Shown here piece after piece: positions 1 to 13,700 of a DNA stretch of 64,000 nt. The notes under the pieces were generated by a model, which was not told the origin of the DNA, made no database searches, and worked only from the letters and a program-made list of their open reading frames with translations. Within the stretch, counting starts at the first letter, position 1. The number at the start of each line of letters is the position of its first letter. The position numbers and the translations under genes are program-made. The stretch lies in the NCBI GenBank assembly GCA_964035545.1, contig OZ037773.1, forward strand, positions 2,048,751-2,112,750, read 5' to 3'. This DNA is from Bugula neritina. Taxonomy: Eukaryota; Bryozoa; Gymnolaemata; Cheilostomatida; Bugulidae.

Positions 1-1380
1 AAACTCAAAGTAACATCTTGTATTTAGAAAGGAATCGACTTAATTTAACGCGGTAGCTAGAGGACTCGTTAGGCCGGTAATTCTACAGGCAGCATATGTA
101 TGACATTCATCATGCTGTTTTGTTTTTATATTTCTCAGTACTTTCTAGAATAAACATGACTGTCTCTGTGTGAGTCATTGCTTGCATATCAACTCCGTCA
201 CTGCTTCTTTCATTTAATCTTTGCTCAACTATTTTCTTAAAACCTTCTAGTGGGTTAATGAGAGACTCACAAACGAGTTGTCTTTATTCCAAGTTATTTT
301 ACATACTTTTGTGTTAAAGAAAGTAGACTGACTACACCAATCCTGTAATAATATTATTTCATTGGATAGCATGAATTATAATTGGTGATGCTTTATCATT
401 ATTTTACTCAAAGTTATTCACTCAAGTTAGATTATTATTTTAATATCAGATATAAATAGAATATTATAATACCATTATGATGTTGGTTACGAAAATTATA
501 ATATATTATTACCATAATGTTAGATACAAGTGTGACATATTGTTACCATGGCAACTACAGATATCAGAACTAACATTCCATTCACATCCTCATTCCAATA
601 GATCGTTTGATTGTTGATCTGAAACAGTTGAAAGTTGATGCAGTTATTTCTCTCGCTGAGTGATTGCAGAGTCACAACAACAAAGTTGAGATAATTACAT
701 GCAAGGCAATTCAGTACTTGATTCACTGAGTACAATCAAATATTATTATATATCTTATCACTAGAAGAGGTGGAGTTTACGTCTAAAGGGTATATTTATT
801 CTATGGATTATCTAATTATAACTACTGTTTATCATCTTTACTATATACCATATCTGCTATAATATGTCATCTCTGCTATATATCATCTCTAATATATACT
901 ATATCTACCTTCTCAGCCATATAACAAGTGTATATGTACTATATTCCGCTATGTGATGCATTTTACAAGTTACCAGCTGTATTTCTTTATGTGAGTTTTG
1001 AACTCATACAATAGCCTTAGTCCCAAGTGTAAAATCACTTTACAACTTAGTCAAGAGCTGCAAAGTCTAAAGGTAATAAATAAAGCCTCAGATGTTTGAC
1101 ATGCAATGTAATAGCAGTTGGGGGGACTATGTGTGCCCACAATGATCACATTGCCTTGCCACAACTCAGCCATGATTTTAAAGTTGAATATATTATGCTG
1201 AAGTTAAACACATACACGGTGGTACAATTATTCCTCTGTGACTCTGTCAGCCTTCAACAGGTGTTACACTACCCAACAGTCTCCTTATGATGCACTCAAC
1301 ATACTTTATTATCTTATCTTTATTATTGGGTCACGCCTCCCATTAGCGCTGAACTCTAACAGAGACACTGAATACATATC
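1..1380. other. Gene-free AT-rich stretch
   Basis: I see no coding exon here. The open frames are short and have no recognisable protein content. Around 840-905 there are loose repeats of a 'tatatcat/ctgctata' motif. The stretch ends at a candidate promoter. Confidence 0.6.
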
Positions 1381-1382
1381 CA

Positions 1383-1437
1383 ACCAATCAGCTTGCTGAG
1401 GTTGTCCTTCTAGAGGACAGAATAAGATATATAAATA
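1383..1437 (+). promoter_or_regulatory. Candidate RNA polymerase II promoter (CCAAT and TATA boxes)
   Basis: A CCAAT motif lies at 1383-1390 (accaatca) and a TATA box at 1428-1437 (tatataaata), about 40 bases apart. About 70 bases past the TATA box is a good 5' splice site at 1506 (gcatca|gtaagt). This is the expected layout for a promoter with a short non-coding first exon. The next coding exon on this strand is the aminopeptidase start at 4786, directly preceded by AG, so this may be the aminopeptidase promoter. The link is inferred from position only. Confidence 0.4.
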
Positions 1438-1459
1438 ATATTTCCTGCAACAAGCATTT

Positions 1460-1505
1460 CATTTGCTCAGCTTGAAGAATTACAGTTTCCATTCACAAAG
1501 CATCA
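1460..1505 (+). other. Possible non-coding first exon of the aminopeptidase gene
   Basis: This is the interval from about 25-30 bases past the TATA box to the donor at 1506. It contains no ATG that opens a long frame. If real, it would splice over about 3.3 kb to the AG at 4784-4785, one base before the start codon. That acceptor has a weak pyrimidine tract, so the call is tentative. Confidence 0.3.
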
Positions 1506-1529
1506 GTAAGTTTGATAGCAAGTTTCTTA

Positions 1530-1700
1530 ATGTTAAACACTATATAGTTCTAATATAACTTATGTTATGTACTATATAATTATAATATAACTATGTTATG
1601 TACTATATAGTTGCAATATAACCATGTTATACACTATATAGTTTAATATAACTATGTTACACACTATAATATGTTTTCTATATAATTACGTTATATACTA
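1530..1700. repeat. AT-rich minisatellite, about 35-40 bp unit
   Basis: At least four diverged copies of a unit built on 'tatgttatgtactatata' and 'taatataac' follow each other. They lie in the candidate first intron of the aminopeptidase gene. Confidence 0.6.
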
Positions 1701-2136
1701 TAAGCATATATTATATAGTTCTATGTTACATAATACATATATGTTGTACATTGTTATTGTTATAGTTTATGCAGTGGTACTGGTTATAATGCAAGTATGC
1801 TACACATACATAATAGTTTATAAAACAAGTCAAGGGAATGGCTTGGTTTAAAGTAGAATGATGAGAAATGCAATTATATGATAACATATTTTGTGATCAA
1901 TTTAAGCTTTGTTCGTATGGTGCTTTAACTATATCTGGAGAAACAATCCCTTCGATATTGTACATTTAGTTTATCCTATTTCATTAAAGATGCCTTCATA
2001 TATTATATCCGTTTGTTTATGCTATTATGACAGTGTTACAATATAGTACTATATAGTGTGGTGGTAAAACAATACCGTGGTAGCGCATGGCATAATAGTA
2101 ATGTGACCAAATTACTATGTAACACTCATAGATGCT

Positions 2137-2149
2137 CACACACACACAT

Positions 2150-2222
<73 letters not shown>

Positions 2223-2251
2223 CACACACACGCACACACACGCGCGCACAT
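2137..2251. repeat. (CA)n / (CGCA)n microsatellite
   Basis: A long CA run changes into CGCA repeats and back to CA. Apparent cysteine/valine or histidine/threonine reading frames here are artefacts of the repeat. Confidence 0.95.
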
Positions 2252-2329
2252 GCACAATTGAAGTAATGCTGTTCTTTGTAACATACCTCTACATGTTATG
2301 CATTTTATACATCTATAGGCAAACATATT

Positions 2330-4785
2330 TTTATGCTTTCCCTTATACAGAACCTACATTACAGTAGATACAATAGATGAAGGAGTTAGCAAAATGTTTA
2401 CTTTACTGTAAATAATCTTATGATAGAGTGAAATCATTACCCAACTGTATAGAAACCATTGAGGCAATGAACATGAGTTGATGAGAAAATGTTGTAAACA
2501 AAAACATATGAGATATCACCCAGGGGTTCTTGATAATTCTTATCACGTAATATTTGTAATAACTTTCCCACAATCCTTTGCAGAGAATCGCCTGTCACCC
2601 ATCAGCATATCAGCATAACATGTTTGAGAATATGCTGATATTCTATCTCTTTTTCAAGAGCTCATTTCAGTAATCTGGTTTGTGAGCCCACTTCAGTGTA
2701 GATTGTCAGGCAGGATTGATTATTCAGTATTTATATCAATATTTACAGAGAGCGGGTTTTAAGGCACTACTCTGCATTACTCCCCTATCTTGCTACCCTG
2801 CATTGCTACTTTATGTCATAACATTTAACTGACAGGTAAACTGTAGTAAACATATTTGAGAGGAATTCACCTTTAGAGGTGGTGTATTAGTAAATATTTA
2901 CAAATATTGTACATTGTGAAACAGCAGTTCCCACTGGCCAGTGACTACTGCCTTATAGTGTCTACTGTCATGTCACCTCCGGTAACTCCTGCAGACACCT
3001 GACTTTGCATGTCAATGCCAACAGAAGTCTCATGCAATGTCTATTCATGTTATTGAGTGAACGAGAACAATGGCAAATAATATGGTTGTTAAATGTTTAT
3101 ATATTCAAATATGTTGCCACTGAAGCCAAATTACTATTCTTATTTTGCTAGATTGTGGCTGAATTGACAAGTTACACACAATTGACATGGAAGAATATTG
3201 AAATATAGGCATTCTGAGAACTGCATTAGTAGACTGGAATGTGGCTACTTTCTACTATATTATAAACCAATATAATAGCAGAAACTAGCTGACTATATTA
3301 TAATGTACAGTGTTTTAGACAGTTTATGCTTTTCATCATTTAGTATAAGTTAGATTATTTTCATTATTATGATTATCTCCCTTTCTTTGATACAAAGTCT
3401 TTACTGCAGTCTAAAATAAATACATCGCACATGGCACATGGCGTCCAACAAGAAGGAAGTGTGTTAATAATTACCTTGTAATGTTATAATTACAAGTGCT
3501 ACACGTAATCAGTAAAGGAATGCTGTTACAGTAAAGGAATGCTGACCTTACTTTTGCACACATTACATAATTAGACTCTCTAAAGCTATATGCCAGTTGA
3601 TTTCAATTTCTGTTAGATTGTAGCTTTTGCAACAAAGCTGTAAGAAGTAAGCTTTAAAGTTATATTATGTAATTACATATTGTAGCATGGAACTGTATAT
3701 ATAAGCTCTAACAATGTATTATATATAATTAATATCTCTATTATAAGAGTATAACCTCTAAGATTATGTTATGTAAGTATATATAATAGAAAAGTACAAG
3801 CTCTAATACCAAATCATGTATACAAATAACATCCGTGTTATGAAACTATATAAGTTCTAAATATATATTATATATACGCAAGTATTATATAATATAGTAT
3901 AATATGGTATATAGTATAATATTATATGTAGTATAATATTATATATAGTATAATATTATACTATATATAATATGATATTCTCAAATAATAAGTTATACAA
4001 ACAGTAATATGTTTATTATGAAAGTCTAATACTACATTATAAAGTTATATATAATATAAAGCTATAAGCTTTAATACTATGTCACATATAAATACAGGCA
4101 TTATGTAGATTATGAAAGTAAAAGCTCTAGAATTTTATTATGTAGTTATATATGATATAAAATTATACGTTATAATACTATATTATGTAACTATGTAGCT
4201 ATGCATATATAATCATGGAACTATAAGATGTGAGTACAAGCTAGTTAGATACAATAACATTTTTGGTTGTGCTGAATAACATGATCTAGTAAAGAGTTAC
4301 AATACATGCGCCTTGAAAGCTGGTAGATAGCTATGTTATATATTCACAGATACTATCTAACATATTTATTATTTTATACTACTTTACAGCTACAATACAA
4401 TATATTTATTAATATAGTACGATATAATTGATACTATATTATATATCTTTACTAAAGATATCATATTATATGTTTACTATTTATAAAAACCAACAGATAC
4501 TATGTTATATATATTTCTTATATTATAACATATGATATAGCATAGTGCATCATATTACATATACTAGATTATATATACTAACTATATTATATTGTATTAC
4601 ACAGATATTTTTTTGTATAAATTTAGTATATCACATAGTATAATATGATATACTATATTATAGATACTACAATGTAAATGCCTAATATACTATAATATAT
4701 ATTGCATATAGTACAGTATATATATTTATATATCACAATATATTACATATAATACATTGCATAAATCTAATATAATATATTGAAG
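2330..4785. other. AT-rich non-coding stretch (probable first intron)
   Basis: No exon is visible. Between about 3840 and 4780 the sequence is dominated by self-complementary TATA/ATTATA words with no clear unit. It ends with AG immediately before the aminopeptidase ATG at 4786. Confidence 0.5.
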
Positions 4786-7700
4786 ATGCCATATGACGAC
4801 ATAGAACTGAGAGAGTCAAAATCTGACCTCATGACGTCACCACACAATGGAAAAGATAGTAAGGGCTGTACCCTCTCACTTCCCATGGGCTTTCTCCTTC
4901 TCCTATTGGCTGTACTCCTGTCGGTGGGCGTCGGCCTGATTGTGTTCTTTGCTGCAGGAAACAACCAAGTTAAATGTGCAGACTCAGATGTAAGTTACCT
5001 TACAATAAAATATCCCACAAAACAACAGATAGTGTCTTCTTATTGTCTTCTTACAATAACATCTTACGAAAAATAACATACAATGTATTAACTATTCCAA
5101 AATATGTTTCTACTTTGTAGGATGTTTCTGGCGGGACAGGAGCTCAGGTTGGAGGGAATGGTAATGGAGTTTGGTGGCCAGACTCTACGTGTCTTGTGAC
5201 TTGTGAGTATTTATAGTATTTGTAATATGTATTATGACTAGTTTGTATTACTAGTCACAGTATTTGTAATAATATGTATTATTGCTAGTTAGTATAACTA
5301 ATTTTTATAAATCACACTTTTGCTTTATGTGATGGGTAACAAATAATTACAATCAATAATTTTGGAAGAATAAATTCCAGATAACAAATGATCAGCACTC
5401 GGTTATTAACAAACTACTTGCGGAATCTCAATAACATAAGATAAATGTCAAGGGCGTTGTGAAGAGCTACTCCCACTCTCAACGTCTTCTTATCAAACAC
5501 TTTGGTCGATTGTCACGGAATCAGATTCTCTCTTATCTGTCTTTTATAACACACTTGAGCTTCTACCTTATCAGAACTTGAGCTTTGGTCGGGCAATATA
5601 ATTTAGTTTCTTCAATCTATAAATTTAATCACCCTACCATCTGGCAGTCCTTCACTGTACCTAATTACTGTTGTGTGCATATTGTATATAATATCACAGA
5701 TATATAAATATACGTATATATTGTAATGGTACATTTTCTGTTACAGGTATTGACAATGGCTACTGCAAAGGTAGCTCAAGTAGTCCTGGAAAGACTACCA
5801 AAGCTGCACCATCCACTGCATCACCCGCTCTACCAACCACCACACTACCTACTACTACAGAAATTACCACAACACCTGGGAAAGTGAGAATTTCTTTTAC
5901 ACAAACCTTCTCTATGTTATCAGCTGTGTTATGAATATTATCAAAATGTCTGATTTTCCCCAGGTGAGAGATGTGAGACTACCATTAGATCTGATACCAC
6001 TACACTATGACATAGAAATGAGACCAGATATCTACCAATCAGATCCAAAAATGTTTACCAACACTGGAAAAGTGAAAATAGATATGAGATGTGATGTTGA
6101 AACAGATGTTGTTACTATTCACATAAACAAACTCAATATCACAACCTTTCAACTCACCAAGCAAGGTTAATACTCAACATTGTTTTTTTGTGCCTTTTTA
6201 TTTTAATTCTAAAAACTATTACCGTAAAATGGGGTAACTTTAGCCACTTGGGGTAACTTTGGCCACTTTGGAAAAAATGTTTAAAATGTAGCTGGTGCTA
6301 TATCTATGGAGTCTAAAGATATTTTAATTGTATATATGCACTGACTGTAGATTGGTGCATCCTATTCCTGAAAAATAATTGATATACTTATTTGCTGCTT
6401 CTTGCTGTCAGCCATTTTCAGTTTCCTGTTTGACAACAAGATTTTCAGCGCTGTCCAACTTTAATCTATTTGAAGGCATTAGAAAAGCTGGACTCATTTT
6501 CTTTTTTGTATTAAAGAACTTTGGTAAGTTTTTAACCAGGATATTTGTAATTTAGGTAAATAAATTGAAATCCAAAATCAAAATATGTGTCTTGAATTCA
6601 CTGTGTACAATTTTTGACGAATTTGGGGTAACTTTGGCCATGACTAAATGGTACTCCAAAGTAGGTTTCTGGCAGCGCTGCGAATTTTTTGTTACTTCAG
6701 ACACATAGTACATTACTCTCTAAAGGCACAATCATTTGATTTACCTATACCCAATGCTTTAGTTATATATTTGAAACAACTTAGAGTCCGAAATATGAAA
6801 TAATTACATGGGGAATTATGCATTTTTGTTCCCAGACAGCAATTTTGTGTTTAAAATGTTTTTTTTTATATAATAATTTGACCATGCATTGTAAAATGTA
6901 TTTTTCAAGACAATTATACTCAGAAAATATTAAAGAAAAGTAACATCTCCAAGATATGGTATATCTGAGGAGATCATTGGTTTTGCTTTATTCACAAGAA
7001 TTGACAGCTGGAAAGTCTTGACAAGAAGTGGCTAGAAATATGATATTACCAAAGGAACACTACAAAACAGAGCCGCATGAAGACACAAGCTGAAGCCTGG
7101 ACACCAAACTGTGTTATCACAAGTAGAGGAGGTAGCCATTGTTGACCATACCTACTACAAAGCTGGCTCAATGGGGCTTTCCATTAGATAAAACAGACTT
7201 TCGAATAATAGTCAAGACCTATTTTGACAAATGTGAAAGAAGAGTGCAACATTTCAAAAGCAACTACCCTCAAGATCTCTGGAGTCTCAGTTTTATGTCA
7301 AGACATAAAGATAGCTTGTCTCACAGGTTGTGCCAAAACATAGCACCGGAATGGGCAACAGTTAATTCTGAAGACATTACGCATTATTTAAAAAATCTAC
7401 AGACAACTGCCACAGCCTATAGTTTGAAAGGGCATACTTGAATTTAAGATTAAATTCAATGGAATTTGAACTTGTACAGTGATTTATTCAATGTTGCCAG
7501 CAAAATACATGATTTTTTATACATATACAAAAGTTTTTACACTTATTAACAATGTACCTCGAATAGCTGTGGTTTCAATGCAATAATTACACTATTATAG
7601 CTTGCATTTTGTCTAAAATAATTTTTTTTTTGTAGTAATGAAGTTGAATAATGTTGTTCTTTAATTTCTAACTGGCTAAAAAAGCTCCAAGTGCTGCTAA

Positions 7701-10700
7701 CTTTAGCTACATGGAGAATAACGACACCGGCCAAAGTTACCCCGAAAATAGGGTAACTTTGGCCACCTACTTTTTTTAATACCACAGGAGATCTAGCAGT
7801 CCCAAACTGCAAATGGTTCTTTCATTTAGTGCATATGTTGATAAGCTTCATTTAGCATCCAAAAATTTTAAAGAATATTGTAATCCTTTCATATGACACC
7901 CAAAATAAGTCTCAAAACGGCCAATGTTACCCCATTTTACGGTAATTCAAAAAGTTTGTTGCACAATTAAAAAACCTAACGACATCAAAATATTTTAAGA
8001 AGATCAACTGGAAAAATAATAATTAGTGTTGTTTTAGATGGGACAATTATAAATATAATTGGAGAGCCAATCTATGACAAGGAGAGGGAATTTGTAAAAT
8101 TTCCAACTCAAACCAAACTTACCGTAGGAAACACTTATACACTAGACGTTGGATATGAAGGCCCATTACAGAATGATTTAGCTGGATTATATTATAGTAG
8201 TTATGATGAAGTTGACAGTACTACAAACACCGTTACTAAAAGGTACATACTATACATTATATTATATACACAACATTTTCTGTCTAGTGTATTTACTAAT
8301 TTTCTGTCTGTCTGTCTCTCTCTCTGATAATACAGCGTATCATAACTCACCTGATCATGCTAAAACTAAATATTGTTCAAGCATTGAGTCCCTTTTACAT
8401 TTAGATATCTTGCCACTACTCAATACCAACCAACAGATGCGAGGAAAGCTTTCCCATGTTTTGATGAGCCTGCACTTAAGGCTACATTTACTATTTCTTT
8501 GTTGAGGAAGGCTGGTTATACGGCCCTTTCCAATACAGATGTAGCAAAGACTGAATCACAGTAAGTTAGCCTTTGAATGTTTACTAACTCTTTATTTACC
8601 TGGTCATACAGGTATCTAGCAGTAAGTATGATGGCTCCCACCGATGCTAGGAAAGCAATTCCGTGCTTTGATGAACCTCAGCTCAAAGCGACTTTTACTG
8701 TGAGCTTAGTGAGACAGTCTCACATGACCAGCCTATCAAATATGCCACTGAATTACTCCCAGCCGCTGTATGTATTGACACTCACAATATGTTATGACGC
8801 TCACACTGCGCTGTACATTCATCACTAGTAACTCATACTTCTAATGGTAGTATGTGTAGTTCCTGTAATTCTAGAGTACCATCAGTTGTTATATAGTTAT
8901 AGCTAGCAGTTAGATGAGGGAATAGGTCCCAATAGCAATCTCTAATTACTAGTTACCAGTTACTACTTAGCACTTACCAGTCAATGCCTTCTGGTTAGTA
9001 ACTAATAGTTAGCAATCTCTAGTCAATAGTTATCAGTACTATCTACTAATTAAGTAGTTACCAGTTCAGATTTAGTAGCTCTACAAATTAGTACCTAATT
9101 AAACGTTACCACGATCTGTCTCAAGTTTACTGTTCATAGCTACTAATTTGCAGTCACCACTTACAAGGTGCCAGTTCCACAATAGTTACAAGTTAGCTGC
9201 TTGTGGTAGCTAGTAGTGATTAGCTTTTTAGTAAGCAGTTGGTATTGCAAATTTTGGTGCTGGGTACAATATGGCCCCAACATGTAATATGTAGAAGTCG
9301 TAAAACAATACTCTAGTCAATATAATAGAGTCATTATTGTTTTAGAACTGATGGATGGATTAAGGATACATTTGAGCCAACAGTAAAGATGTCCACTTAT
9401 CTGTTAGCTATGATTGTCTGTGATTTTGCTCAAAAGAATGGTACTACTTCTGGAGGTGTACGTTTATTCAAATTACTAAGATTAGAGTTCATAGAAATAT
9501 AAATGTATAAGACGTTGTACTTTAAAACTAATAATATACAATTTGTTTTAATGAATTTCAGGTAACTTTCAGAGTGTGGGCCAGGAAATCCGCTGTAAAT
9601 CAGGTAGATTATGCCCTGGACCAAGGAATCAGAATATTGGAATATTTTGAAGAATTCTTCAATGAAACCTATCCACTGAAAAAACAGGGTGAGACCTTTA
9701 TGTGGAAACTATTTTACCAATCCCCTTCGCGAGTTCTGATTTTATAGATATAGTTTCTACTTTGCAATTACATCAGTATACTATCCTACTCCTTAGATAT
9801 GCATAATTTCTACTTTATAGCTATATTGTTATACAAAATAAATATGGTTTCTATATTCATTGGAATATAATGCAATAGATTTTAGGGTAACTTTTACAAA
9901 TTGCCTTTTCTTGTATTACATTTTCAACTGCCCATTTTGTTTTTGTTTTGTAAACCAATCTTCGGCCGAAGTTGGAGGGTACCAAAATTTGGGCGTCCGA
10001 TTCGGCGCACCCGAAATTTGAGGCGTCCAATCTTTGGCCGACCCACGTGGAAGATTCTAAAAGTCAAGAGCGTCCAAATTTCGACGCTCCCTAAGTTCAG
10101 CACGCTCGATTTCTAGAGTATATAAGGATGCGAGTTTGCCAGTGTATTTCAGTCTACCACTGGAACTCGCCAAGGGCAGACCTAGGAGAAAGACTTTGAT
10201 ATTACATTCTTTACACCAATAAATATTTCTACCTCTGACAAACCCCCTCTTCTCTTTTCTCTCACTCACAAGGAGTTATGTTCTCTAATTAGTTATTCCA
10301 CTACACAGAGCTATCACAATACCATAATAAAATAACTTCTTTCTTACAGTTAACACATCATTATATTGTAGATATGATTGCTATTCCTGACTTTGCTGCT
10401 GGAGCCATGGAGAACTGGGGTTTAATAACATACAGAGAAACTGCTGTACTCTATGATGACCAGGTTTCTGCTGCCTCCAACAAACAGAGAGTAGCTGTAG
10501 TTGTCTCCCATGAGCTTGCTCATCAGGTATCATCTATTTTATAATACAGGGTTTTACTATGTTTAGTGGGCACAACTCCAATGCAGGCTACTTCACTTTT
10601 TAATGGTATTTGATGAAACCAAGGCTGCATCAGAAAAAGTGCTTTTGCACCTAATTCATACTAATCAGCAAAGTGATAGTGACCCAGTTAGTTAACATGG

Positions 10701-13700
10701 TGCCACCCATAGCAATGCTGAAACCTTTAGCTACCTGTCACTACTATATTTTTTCTGCTTTTACTGCTTCAATTTATAGCATGCAGTTCTGTTGATGCAA
10801 CTAGATCCACTTAAATTTCTTTACTGACATGATTTCAGTGGTTCGGCAACCTGGTGACTCCGTCATGGTGGGATGACTTGTGGCTGAACGAAGGGTTTGC
10901 TAGCTATGTGGAGTACATTGGAGTAAACTTCACGGAACCTAACTGGCAGATGGTATGATTGTAGAAAAGTATATCTGCTTTGTGAAGTATACAGCAACAT
11001 TGTTGATGTTAAGTTAAGGAACTAGACAATGAATATATTTGAATGACTGAACTGAATGCTGTGTATACATCAGTCACTAAACTGAGTATTGTGTGCAGTT
11101 TACACTGTAATTAATGTACTAAATATTATGTATACTATCTTTAGCTCGACCAGTTTGTCACGACAGACGTGCAGAGTACACTCAAGTCTGATAGTTTGGC
11201 CACATCACACCCGATCTACGTTCCAGTCCAACATCCAGATGAGATTAATGAAATATTTGATAGCATTTCCTATGGCAAGGTACTTTTAACTACATTCCAA
11301 ATATTCACATTTAGGTGCAGCACTGGAGAAATTGAAAGATTTAAGATCTTTAAGTTTAAGTTTAAGATCTTTAAATTTCTTTATAGAATTTGGTTTGGGG
11401 CACTGGTTGGAATTTTTGCGAGAACATAACATGTTTTGCTACATTTCTATCTAGAGCATAGGTTTTTTTTAATTTCTCTATCACTACACCTGCCTCGTAA
11501 TTCAGGGTCCTTCTTTTACCCTTTCCTGTTGCCATAAAATCTGTATGTGTTTACATTTACAGGGTGGTTCTTTGATTCGGATGATGCGGTATTTCCTTGG
11601 AGATTCAATCTTCCAGAACGCCTTAGCTGTACGTATTCTGAAACAATGACTTATTTTCAGAGTCAGGAGAAATCATTTAGAGACTATGGACTGCTAATAT
11701 TAGCTTTTTTATTATCCAATATGTAACTCCAGTGCTCTTTTGCAGCATATATTCACGTTATAAATGTAACAAGTTTTGCGTAACATAATGTCAACATTGA
11801 AGATGGTTTGCAATATATTCTCACAAGGAATTGCTACAAATGTATTAATTTTACTGACAGAACTACATTAATGAGAAGGCATATGATGATGCACACCACG
11901 ATGATCTCTGGGAAGCCATGCAAACAGAGGCAGACAAACAAGGTCTGACAGACAGAGATGGTCAAAAAATAAATATCAAGGCGATTCTAGACACCTGGAT
12001 TTTGCAAATGGGTTACCCTCTACTCGACGTCACTGTAAGCTGTTGGTACACTCACTACTATTGGTTGTATATACAACTATATAGTGTTACAACGGCTTTA
12101 ACTGGTTTCATAATATTCACAGATGGAACCTGTTGTGGGAAGCAAGCAGCCAATAAGAATCACACAGAAGCACTTCTTACTTGATGATTCACAAGAGCCA
12201 GACCCCAGATACCCCAGTCCTTACCAGTGAGTTTCTATTACTAAATCATTGTCTTCATTTGACTCGCACCTACCTGTAGAATTTCAGCATCATTTACTGA
12301 TCAAACCAGAAAGTGGATTTAGGTACTATTACCATGTTCTATAATTTTACAGATACACATGGGATGTTCCATTCAGTTTTGTTACGAGTAAATCACCAGA
12401 CTTTGATGTTGATGAAACTTCTGTTGACTGGTTCTACAGGACTGAAGATTCTAGTGAGTTAGCTCTGTTCAGGTGGAGCTTTTTGAATGACTTTCTATTT
12501 ATTACTTCTTGATATTGTGACAGAAGTAAGAACCAACCTAAGCTATGCCATCATAAAAATATTTCTCTTATGTATTACTCAATATGTTTGTCTAATACTA
12601 ATTATATGGTGATTGCGCTGTAGAGAGCATAGAAATAGATACTGATTCTGATTGGCTGATCATAAACCCAAAACAATATGGTTTCTACAGAGTAAATTAT
12701 CCAGAATCTTTGTGGCAGAAACTAATTGAGCAACAAAATACAGATCATACTGTAAGTATAAATAGCGCACAGTTTGTCAGACTTATATGGTGTAGTTGTT
12801 ACAGTGTAATGCTATAGTGTAACTGGATATTATATTGTAATACCACAGAATGTCTAGTTGTTTTCTTTTTTACAGGTTATTGATCCATTGAATAGAGCCC
12901 AGATTATAGATGATGCCTTCAACATTGCACTGTAAGCAAATAACACATAGTTTTGTTTACAAATACTCACGCAAGTTTATAGTTGCTATCCCTGTGAGAA
13001 ACCCATGATGGAAGGGTATTTTGTTAGAACGGGCTAAGGACTTGTTTAGATGAGGCACAGGAGCAATTATGACTGGATGCTCTTCCTAACATTACCAATG
13101 GCCTTTGTTTCGCGTTTACTGCTCAGTTTTGTTTACAAATATCTTTCCTATTATGTACTCTGTGAATTCACTCATTCAAACTGTTGAGAGATGATACACT
13201 TGGTTATTGGTGTTTCAGGGCTGGTAAACTGAATATTAAGTTTGCAATGGAGTTGACTAAATATCTCTCTAAAGAAGAAGACTACTTTCCATGGGATGCA
13301 GCCATTACAAGTCTGAGTTACGTTTCTTCAGCTCTGAAGAGAACTGAAGCTTACGGAAACTTTAAGGTGCTTCATAAGGATCCATTGAGATAATACAATA
13401 TATTATCAGCTCCTTATGTTAATATTACATGCTAAGTCTCCACAGTTATCTATATGTGCATTATGTTATCCCTATGATACGATGTCACAATGTAACTATA
13501 CGTATACATTCATATGTTAAATCACAATGTCGCATATGTAACATTATATCACTGTGTTACTGTATTGCAACACTATTATTATATTTTTAAAACTGCTATA
13601 TAATATTTTATAAATTTAAATTGCTGCATTAGGATATTGCTATATGATTCTATTGCTATAACGTTTTGCTAATACAGCATTATTAAATGACTAGTATATA

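Noticed and set aside
2017-2326. Cys/Val/Arg-rich and His/Thr-rich frames
   Set aside because: They translate the CA/CGCA microsatellite. The cysteine spacing is repeat-driven and does not indicate a toxin or metal-binding peptide.
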